Assembly: GCA_012514775.1 (NCBI GenBank)
Contig: JAAYZQ010000313.1
Span: 1-5,568 of the forward strand
Direction of reading: 5' to 3'
Origin: Anaerolineaceae bacterium
Lineage (GTDB): Bacteria; Chloroflexota; Anaerolineae; JAAYZQ01
Length of the DNA stretch: 5,568 bases
Made by a program: the position numbers and the translations under genes. Below, piece by piece: positions 1 through 4,648 of this stretch (position 1 is its first letter; each line of letters opens with the position of its first letter). The notes beneath the pieces were generated by a model. That model did not search any database and had not been told where the DNA came from. It saw only the letters and a list, made by a program, of their open reading frames with translations.

Positions 1-1
1 C

Positions 2-1579
2 GATGTCGCCGGCGTGGTGCTGGATGGGCGAGCGCTGGGTCGGGGCGAGGTCGCCCTGCGCGACGATGGCCGGAGCAACGATGGCGCGGCAGCCGATGGT
101 GTCTATGGGGGCGTGTTCACGGTGGCGCCGGGCACGGACAGCAGCGAACAGATTCTGCTCGTCACGGCACAGGACCGGGCCGGGCACCGCGCCAGCCTGC
201 AACTGGGCGCCTTTGTCGTGTTGGCCCCGGCGGGCGGAGAGATCCCATCTGTGCTGCCGCAACACATTGGCTGGGGCTCGAACGCCTGGAGCGAGACGCC
301 TGGTCAGGATTGGCAGGTGAACAGTGGCGTTCCATGGGACTTTGTCTACCAGTACATCACCTACGATTGGTACGTGGACGGCTGGGGAGGCAACTTTGTC
401 GGACGCTTTGTGAACCAGGCATGGAGCAAGGGCTACGTCCCGCTGATCTCGGTCTATATGATCCTGGGGCTGCCGCCCACCTGCGGTGAAAGCGCCACCT
501 GCTATGCATCCAAGCTGCAAAATCCCGGCGCGGTGAGCACCTATCTGGCCGCGTTGGAGGAAGCGGCACGCCAGGCCCAGGGCACGCAGCCCGTCATCTT
601 GCACCTGGAACCCGATTTCTACGGTTTCATGCAGCAACTGAGCAACATGGACGAGCGCCCGGCCGGTGTTCAGCCGGACGATCCCAGCTCGTACCCGGTG
701 GCCTTTAACGTGGCAGGCTATCCCAATACGCTGGCGGGGTTTGGGCAGCGCATGGTGGACGTGGTCCACGCCACCGCGCCCAACGCGCTGGTCGCGCCCA
801 TGGCGAGCATGTGGGCGACCAACCAGGATCCGAACTCGGTCACAATCTCGGAAGTGATCAGCATCGCGCAACGTACGGCGGCCTTTATTGACGCGATGGG
901 CGGGGATCGGTCAGACCTGCTGGTGGTCGAGTGGAGTGATCGCGACGCGGGCAGCGGCCTGCGCCCGTGGTGGGACGACACGGACCTGACGCTGCCGCGT
1001 CCTACACGGGCGATCCTGTGGGAGAACGCGCTCTCGATCGCAGCGCACAAGCGGCTGATCCTGTGGCAGATGCCCGTCGGCAACATGTCGCTCGACAATA
1101 CCTGCGACCATTATCAAGACAACCGGGCCGCCTATGCCTTTCAGCATCCGCGCGATCTGTTCGACGCCGGCGTGTTCGCCATCCTGTTCGGCGGCGGCGC
1201 CGAGTGCCAGACGCAGGTAACGACCGACGGTGGGTTTGTCGGCGCCCAGGGCGCCATCGCGTATGCCCCGCCCTCCGCGCCGGCGGGATTTGCGGCCGGC
1301 ATGGTGGCAGGACCGTTTGTGCCCTTGCATTGGGATGAGAATAGCGAGCCGGATGTGTGGGGCTATCGCGTCAGTTATCAACCGGCGCAAGGCGGCTCGT
1401 CCACCACCGTCAGCGCCGGTCGCAAGAATGCGCTGCTTCTCTCGCTGCCAGGCGGCGACTGGACCATCACCGTGGCGACGTACGACGCCATGGGGCAGGT
1501 GAGTCCCGCGTCGATGGGCATCACGGTCACGACCACCGCCGCTGCCCACCAGGTCTACCTGCCGTTGATCAGGCGATAA
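2..1579 (+). CDS. Secreted multidomain protein, C-terminal part (Ig-like, putative glycoside-hydrolase-like barrel, FN3, YLPLIRR tail); 5' partial
   Basis: The frame is open from the first bases, so the N-terminus and any signal peptide lie outside the window; 525 residues are visible, numbered here from the codon at base 2. Residues 1-75 look like the end of an Ig-like/choice-of-anchor domain (DDG, NDG, DGVYGG, then a beta strand). Residues about 90-430 alternate hydrophobic strands and helices as in a beta/alpha barrel: VPLISVYM, VILHLEPD (Glu203), LLVVEWSD (Glu310), LILWQMPVGN, VFAILFGGG. Two acidic residues at strand ends about 107 residues apart would suit a retaining glycoside hydrolase, but no family is recognised and the substrate is unknown. 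Four cysteines (161, 167, 368, 402) could form disulfides. Residues 437-512 resemble an FN3 domain (LHWDENSEPDVWGYRVSY). The end, VYLPLIRR, resembles a tail common on Chloroflexota exported proteins. The GTG at base 14 is not a credible start because the domain is already under way there. Confidence 0.85.
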   Translation, partial: DVAGVVLDGRALGRGEVALRDDGRSNDGAAADGVYGGVFTVAPGTDSSEQILLVTAQDRAGHRASLQLGAFVVLAPAGGEIPSVLPQHIGWGSNAWSETPGQDWQVNSGVPWDFVYQYITYDWYVDGWGGNFVGRFVNQAWSKGYVPLISVYMILGLPPTCGESATCYASKLQNPGAVSTYLAALEEAARQAQGTQPVILHLEPDFYGFMQQLSNMDERPAGVQPDDPSSYPVAFNVAGYPNTLAGFGQRMVDVVHATAPNALVAPMASMWATNQDPNSVTISEVISIAQRTAAFIDAMGGDRSDLLVVEWSDRDAGSGLRPWWDDTDLTLPRPTRAILWENALSIAAHKRLILWQMPVGNMSLDNTCDHYQDNRAAYAFQHPRDLFDAGVFAILFGGGAECQTQVTTDGGFVGAQGAIAYAPPSAPAGFAAGMVAGPFVPLHWDENSEPDVWGYRVSYQPAQGGSSTTVSAGRKNALLLSLPGGDWTITVATYDAMGQVSPASMGITVTTTAAAHQVYLPLIRR

Positions 1580-1594
1580 CGGTCAGGCGATAAC
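1567..1594 (+). repeat. Imperfect 14-bp tandem duplication over the stop codon
   Basis: GATCAGGCGATAAC (1567-1580) is followed directly by GGTCAGGCGATAAC (1581-1594), with one mismatch. The first copy carries the codons for the final arginines and the TAA stop of the secreted protein. The second copy is untranslated. It looks like a small slippage or duplication event and has no evident function. Confidence 0.8.
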
Positions 1595-1601
1595 CCCGCG
1601 G

Positions 1602-1636
1602 AAAAAGATGCCCGGCCTCCCTTCGGACACCGGGCA
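1602..1636 (-). terminator. Distal intrinsic terminator, minus strand
   Basis: Arms TGCCCGG (1609-1615) and CCGGGCA (1630-1636) form a 7-bp GC-rich stem. An inner TCC/GGA pairing (1618-1620 with 1625-1627) sits around a CTTC loop. Read on the minus strand, the stem is followed by TC and then five T residues (1606 to 1602), the layout of a Rho-independent terminator. On the plus strand the T-run is missing, so any use by the upstream secreted-protein gene would be weak. Confidence 0.6.
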
Positions 1637-1656
1637 GCATGCCGCTCTGCCCGCAG

Positions 1657-1680
1657 AAAAGGCCCCTACCTCGAAGGGCC
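1657..1680 (-). terminator. Proximal intrinsic terminator, minus strand
   Basis: GGCCC (1661-1665) pairs with GGGCC (1676-1680) around a 10-base loop. On the minus strand it is followed at once by TTTT (1660 to 1657). It lies about 55 bases past the stop of the minus-strand membrane-protein gene. With the hairpin at 1609-1636 it forms a tandem terminator pair between two convergent genes. The stem is short, so it is less certain as a stand-alone terminator. Confidence 0.5.
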
Positions 1681-1733
1681 CCCGGGGCGTCACACGCGGG
1701 CGCCGGGTGTCGCGCTGGTGGCGGCTCGGCCGT

Positions 1734-2885
1734 CTACAGCACCTGCTCCAGGTCGCGCGCCGCCTGGCGCAGCTCGGCGGCGCGCCGGCTGCCCCCTGTC
1801 TGCGCCAGGCCGCTGTTGTGGCGCTGGGCGGCCGTCCAGAGGGCCACGGCCTTGCCCTTCCGCTTGCCGCGCTCGATGTGCGCAAAGAGCTGGGACTGCT
1901 GCAAGACCTGTTCCAGGTGCTTCAGATCCGTCGCCACGCCGTGGTCGGCAGCGTACAGGGCGTGGCGGGCTGCCAGGCGCAACAGGCCCCGTGCCTGTTC
2001 CCGATCCCTCTGCCTCTGCTGCCACCAGGCGCCCAGGCCGGCAATCGCCCGCGGAAGCAGCGCGACGAGGGCGCCGGCCACGATGCCCAGGAGCCAGTCG
2101 GGTAGCGTGGCGAGGCGGCCGGGGGCCAGGGGAACCGGGTCGCCGGAGACGTGCAGCGCCTGGTAGTAGGTGCTGCCGGTATCGTCAGTCCAGGCATAGT
2201 CGATGGCAAGCTGCGGCTGGGGATGGGAGCCAATGACGGTAGCCACCGCCTGGTGCCGGAGCACCTGCCCCGGAGCGACGTCCGCCGGGGGCACGTCCCG
2301 CCACGCCAGGTCGCGGCCCACCCCCTCCACGCGCACGTGAGCCAGCCAGAAGGGAGAGTCGTTGCGAAGCCAAACCTCCACCGGCACGTCCTGGCCCATG
2401 CCGGTTGCTCCTTGCCCGGCCACGAGCCCGACCTCCACCCGGTCCTGGGGCAGCTCGACCTCCAGCGGGTCAACGGCGACGGCCAACCGCACCGCCGAGT
2501 CGCCGCTGGCGGTGCAGCGTGCCTCCAGGGTTGGCAGCAGCGGGCCAGGGGCCAGGGGGATGGCTGTGACGAGCAGGAGCCGCGCCTCGTCGAGGCCGGT
2601 CACAAGCTCCGGGCCCTGGGGCCACTGCCACGCATCGCCGTCGCCGGGGCGCAGCTCCACTCGGTCTACGGGCGCGCCCTGGGCCGGCACGAGGTGGATC
2701 TGCCACGTGACTGCCTCGCCCCGGGTGACCCGGGCCCGTGAGACGACGACGTCGATAGCCAGGCCGGCGCAGGGCCCGGGCTGGTCCTGCGCGGCCGCCC
2801 GGGGCCCGGCACCCGGCAGCGCCGGGAGGAACAAGAGCCCCAACACGCCGAGGAGCAACCCGATCGTCAGCCGCTTTGTGAGCAT
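1734..2885 (-). CDS. Single-span membrane protein with beta-rich extracytoplasmic region and helical cytoplasmic tail; function unknown
   Basis: A 383-residue protein I do not recognise. Residues 1-33 look like a signal peptide: MLTKR, a long Leu/Gly core, then an Ala-rich end. Residues about 40-140 and 141-250 are strand-rich with conserved-domain-like hydrophobic patterning, probably two Ig-like folds; Cys39 and Cys124 could form a disulfide. Residues about 262-287 (from LPDWLLGIVAGALVALLP) form one transmembrane helix, followed by WWQQRQRDREQAR. The positive charge after it predicts an outside N-terminus and a cytoplasmic C-terminus. Residues 290-383 are helical and charged, with a basic patch KRKGK (341-345), suited to binding a cytoplasmic partner. 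The ATG is well supported: AAGGAG lies 7 bases upstream, with a good sigma-70-type promoter behind it. The gene is divergent from the ATPase-wHTH gene and shares its promoter region, so a sensor or anchoring role for that pair is possible. No catalytic motif is seen. Confidence 0.88.
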   Translation of the reverse strand: MLTKRLTIGLLLGVLGLLFLPALPGAGPRAAAQDQPGPCAGLAIDVVVSRARVTRGEAVTWQIHLVPAQGAPVDRVELRPGDGDAWQWPQGPELVTGLDEARLLLVTAIPLAPGPLLPTLEARCTASGDSAVRLAVAVDPLEVELPQDRVEVGLVAGQGATGMGQDVPVEVWLRNDSPFWLAHVRVEGVGRDLAWRDVPPADVAPGQVLRHQAVATVIGSHPQPQLAIDYAWTDDTGSTYYQALHVSGDPVPLAPGRLATLPDWLLGIVAGALVALLPRAIAGLGAWWQQRQRDREQARGLLRLAARHALYAADHGVATDLKHLEQVLQQSQLFAHIERGKRKGKAVALWTAAQRHNSGLAQTGGSRRAAELRQAARDLEQVL

Positions 2886-2892
2886 GGCACCA

Positions 2893-2898
2893 CTCCTT
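2893..2898 (-). promoter_or_regulatory. Ribosome binding site of the membrane-protein gene
   Basis: The minus strand reads AAGGAG, 7 bases before the ATG at 2885. It fixes the start of the 383-residue protein. The surrounding 18 bases are almost the same as the start region of the divergent ATPase gene. Confidence 0.85.
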
Positions 2899-2918
2899 CG
2901 CTGGGATGTGTCAGAGAC

Positions 2919-2948
2919 ATTATACAGGATTTAGGTGCAGGGGTTCAA
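2919..2948 (-). promoter_or_regulatory. Sigma-70-type promoter of the membrane-protein gene
   Basis: On the minus strand, TTGAAC (-35, 2948-2943) and a perfect TATAAT (-10, 2924-2919) are separated by 18 bases. The expected transcription start is near 2912, giving a leader of about 27 bases. A TGTC-AGA-GACA inverted repeat (2909-2919) overlaps the predicted start and could be an operator. Confidence 0.8.
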
Positions 2949-2953
2949 TATTG
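2946..2953. promoter_or_regulatory. CAATATTG palindrome joining two divergent -35 boxes
   Basis: The perfect 8-bp palindrome CAATATTG overlaps the inner halves of both -35 elements (minus box 2943-2948, plus box 2951-2956). Only two bases separate the boxes, so a protein bound here would affect both promoters. Binding by a regulator is inference; the palindrome and its position are seen directly. Confidence 0.4.
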
Positions 2954-2979
2954 CAAACGCCACAATTCTGTAGTATGAT
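2951..2979 (+). promoter_or_regulatory. Sigma-70-type promoter of the ATPase-wHTH gene
   Basis: TTGCAA (-35, 2951-2956) and TATGAT (-10, 2974-2979) are separated by the ideal 17 bases. The transcription start should fall near 2986, giving a leader of about 34 bases before the ATG at 3020. Confidence 0.75.
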
Positions 2980-2980
2980 T

Positions 2981-2997
2981 GTGACGGGGCCGTGACG
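2981..2997 (+). promoter_or_regulatory. GTGACG direct repeat with 11-bp period, possible operator
   Basis: GTGACG occurs at 2981-2986 and 2992-2997, one helical turn apart, spanning the predicted transcription start of the ATPase-wHTH gene. OmpR/PhoB-type winged helices commonly bind tandem direct repeats with 10-11 bp spacing, and the downstream gene encodes such a domain. Autoregulation, probably repression from this position, is a plausible inference. A related GTGACGGG lies in reverse orientation at 4471-4478, upstream of the second NTPase. Confidence 0.4.
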
Positions 2998-3006
2998 CAG
3001 TCGCGG

Positions 3007-3012
3007 AAGGAG
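3007..3012 (+). promoter_or_regulatory. Ribosome binding site of the ATPase-wHTH gene
   Basis: AAGGAG lies 7 bases before the ATG at 3020 and decides that start over the later in-frame methionines. Motif and spacing are the same as those of the divergent membrane-protein gene. Confidence 0.87.
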
Positions 3013-3019
3013 TGGCGCC

Positions 3020-4462
3020 ATGCAAGAGAGGACCCAATACAGTGCTCACCTGAAACGATGGCTGGCCTACGCCAAGCTGACGGGCGATCCCTTTGCCCTG
3101 TACGAGGCGGATCAGGAGCGTCCCTACCTCCACAACTTTTTCATCGACCGGCCCTACGTGCACACAGTTCTGGGTGATCCCGCCCACCCCCAGGCCGCGT
3201 TCTTGTTGGCTGCCCGGGGGCACGGCAAAACGGCCACGCGCGAAATGGTTGCCTACGAGTGCCAGTATGGCCGGCTGCGGCGGCGGGCACTGGCGGCGCG
3301 CCACTATGACTTTGGCTACCTGCTCGGGCAGGTGGGCGGCGACCCGCACAAGCTGGAGGCCCGCCACCACGTAAACGCCATCCTGCGCTCGGCGTTCAAG
3401 GCCCTCGTCGAAGACGTGCCGCCCACCTTCTTTGACATCCTCGAAGAGCAGGATCGGCGCATGCTCAAGGGTTACGCCGCCGCCTTTGCCGACCCCATCT
3501 CGGCTTTCAAGCTGGAGCGCGTCCTGGCCTGCCAGCCTCTGCACCTGCCCTGGGAGGCGCTGTCGGCGCTGGAGACGATGCACGGCTTTGCCGAGCTGGT
3601 GAGCCGCTTGGGTCTGACGCCACAACAGCGCTACGAGGCGCTGTACGTCCTCGTCGACCGCGTGGACGAAACGTCAGCCGGGCCGGAGGCAGCCGTCTCG
3701 CTGCTCAAGTCGCTGGTCGCTGAGCAGCCCCTTCTGGAGATGAGCTATGCCGCGTTCAAGTTCTTCTTGCCCGTGGGGGTGGGCCGAGAGCTGCAGAGCC
3801 GGGCGAACCTGCGCCCGGACCGCGTATGCCTGCACGTCGTCGACTGGGATGCGGCCGCGCTGCGGGCCATGGTTCAGCAGCGGCTGCTCTACTACAGCGA
3901 CAACAAGGTGGCAAACCTGGAAGAGCTGTGCGACTCCTTTGTCAAGGCCGAGGTGATGGACCGGCTCATCGCCGCCTGCGAGGGCTCGCCTCGCACGCTT
4001 CTGCAGTTGTGTGGCAGCCTGATCCAACACCACGTGGAGCGCACCAACGACACGCTCATCGGCAGAGAAGCCTTGGCGGCCACGCTCTTTGATTTCATCA
4101 ACGCGCGGCAGGTCATGGCGTACACGCCGGTGCCGGAGCGAGGGATCTATATCGCGGACCGCGCGCACGTCTGGCTCGACGGCGTGCTGGTGGATCCGCC
4201 CCTGCCCGACCGCGAGTTCCGGCTACTGATGCGGCTTTACGAGCAGCCGTCGCGCACCGTCGGCCACGAAGCGCTCATCGAGGCCGTCTGGCCTGCCAGC
4301 GAGATCGACCCCACCGGCACGAACGTCCGGGATGAGCAGAACCTTCGCAAGCTGATCAATCGGCTGCGCCAGAGCCTGGACAAGAGCGTCGCGGGCTCGG
4401 GGGAGCGTTTCGTCAGGAACGTGCGGGGCGAAGGTTATCTGCTCGAAAACTCCCGCTCCTGA
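3020..4462 (+). CDS. P-loop ATPase fused to C-terminal OmpR/PhoB-type winged-helix DNA-binding domain
   Basis: A 480-residue cytoplasmic protein with no signal peptide or membrane segment. The N-terminal part carries DPFAL (23-27) and a FIDRPYV segment (41-47). The Walker A is AARGHGKT (64-71), fitting [AG]x4GK[ST] with Ala in the first place. The Walker B is YVLVDRVDE (209-217), with Asp213, Asp216 and Glu217. GSPRTLLQL (322-330) resembles the sensor-2 region of AAA+/STAND-like ATPases (Arg325). Residues about 375-476 match the OmpR/PhoB transcription-regulator fold: LPDREFRLLMRL, then HEALIEAVW, then NLRKLINRLRQSL as likely recognition helix, then the VRGEGYLL hairpin. No receiver domain is present, so ATP binding may replace phosphorylation as the switch; this is inference. 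The domain order recalls STAND-type regulators, but the family is not named with certainty. No clear terminator follows, so transcription may continue into the second NTPase 186 bases downstream. Confidence 0.93.
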   Translation: MQERTQYSAHLKRWLAYAKLTGDPFALYEADQERPYLHNFFIDRPYVHTVLGDPAHPQAAFLLAARGHGKTATREMVAYECQYGRLRRRALAARHYDFGYLLGQVGGDPHKLEARHHVNAILRSAFKALVEDVPPTFFDILEEQDRRMLKGYAAAFADPISAFKLERVLACQPLHLPWEALSALETMHGFAELVSRLGLTPQQRYEALYVLVDRVDETSAGPEAAVSLLKSLVAEQPLLEMSYAAFKFFLPVGVGRELQSRANLRPDRVCLHVVDWDAAALRAMVQQRLLYYSDNKVANLEELCDSFVKAEVMDRLIAACEGSPRTLLQLCGSLIQHHVERTNDTLIGREALAATLFDFINARQVMAYTPVPERGIYIADRAHVWLDGVLVDPPLPDREFRLLMRLYEQPSRTVGHEALIEAVWPASEIDPTGTNVRDEQNLRKLINRLRQSLDKSVAGSGERFVRNVRGEGYLLENSRS

Positions 4463-4486
4463 GACACCAGCCCGTCACATTTCCCC

Positions 4487-4523
4487 TTGACCTTGACACA
4501 CTCCTGGCCTATCCGCGGATACT
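4487..4523 (+). promoter_or_regulatory. Possible upstream promoter with tandem TTGAC boxes
   Basis: TTGACC is followed directly by TTGACA (4493-4498), a consensus -35. The best -10 candidate is GATACT (4518-4523), 19 bases further on, which is a weak match with long spacing. It is less convincing than the box pair at 4531-4559. Confidence 0.3.
4510..4521. promoter_or_regulatory. 12-bp perfect palindrome, possible operator
   Basis: TATCCGCGGATA is its own reverse complement. It lies just upstream of the likely promoter of the second NTPase and overlaps the weak -10 of the alternative one. A 12-bp palindrome is expected about once by chance in a window of this size, so only its position makes it of interest. 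Confidence 0.3.
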
Positions 4524-4530
4524 GGTAGGA

Positions 4531-4559
4531 TGGACCCCCGCCCTGGAGCAGAGTATGAT
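4531..4559 (+). promoter_or_regulatory. Likely promoter of the second NTPase gene
   Basis: TGGACC (4531-4536, 4 of 6 to the -35 consensus) and TATGAT (4554-4559) are separated by 17 bases. The -10 is the same hexamer used in the promoter of the upstream ATPase-wHTH gene. The start would be near 4566, leaving a leader of about 80 bases that contains the 4570-4585 hairpin. Confidence 0.45.
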
Positions 4560-4569
4560 GGGGTCAGTT

Positions 4570-4585
4570 CACCGCACCGGCGGTG
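4570..4585 (+). promoter_or_regulatory. Leader hairpin / inverted repeat upstream of the second NTPase
   Basis: CACCGC (4570-4575) and GCGGTG (4580-4585) form a perfect 6-bp stem with an ACCG loop. It falls right after the predicted transcription start and has no T-run, so it is not a normal terminator. It could be an operator or a 5'-end RNA stem; which one cannot be told from the sequence. Confidence 0.4.
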
Positions 4586-4648
4586 TTCTTCCAGGGTAGT
4601 TGCGGAAGCGGTCCGGCATCCTGCCATGCCTACAGCGGCGAGGCCCTC

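Larger units (their letters stand above)
4463..4648. other. Intergenic region between the two NTPase genes
   Basis: No convincing ORF and no hairpin with a T-run is seen, so there is no obvious terminator for the ATPase-wHTH gene. The region holds a tandem TTGACC/TTGACA (4487-4498), a 12-bp palindrome (4510-4521), a TATGAT -10-like box (4554-4559) and a 6-bp-stem hairpin (4570-4585). Together these suggest the second NTPase has its own, possibly regulated, promoter. Confidence 0.6.

Noticed and set aside
14..16. GTG as true start of the secreted-protein gene
   Set aside because: The frame is open to the window edge, no ribosome site is visible, there is no signal peptide, and the start would fall inside an Ig-like domain.
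911..1549. Minus-strand ORF of 212 codons opposite the secreted-protein gene
   Set aside because: Arg/Gly/His-rich shadow translation with no recognisable domain, while the plus frame gives clear barrel and FN3-like patterns over the same bases.
2151..2741. Plus-strand ORFs of about 170-196 codons opposite the membrane-protein gene (also 1608-2166 and 2362-2934)
   Set aside because: Each overlaps a minus-strand frame with signal peptide, TM helix, ribosome site and TATAAT promoter. The plus translations have shadow composition and no proper start signals.
2945..3625. Minus-strand ORF of 226 codons antisense to the ATPase gene
   Set aside because: It runs opposite the Walker A coding region, reads through the plus promoter and ends at the divergent -35 boxes. 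Its translation is low-complexity His/Gln/Val/Arg-rich, typical of a GC-rich antisense shadow.
4583..4648. Upstream GTG start for the second NTPase
   Set aside because: It would add 22 residues rich in Cys/Gly/Ser, overlap the leader hairpin, and lacks a ribosome site; the ATG at 4649 fits better although its own site is weak.
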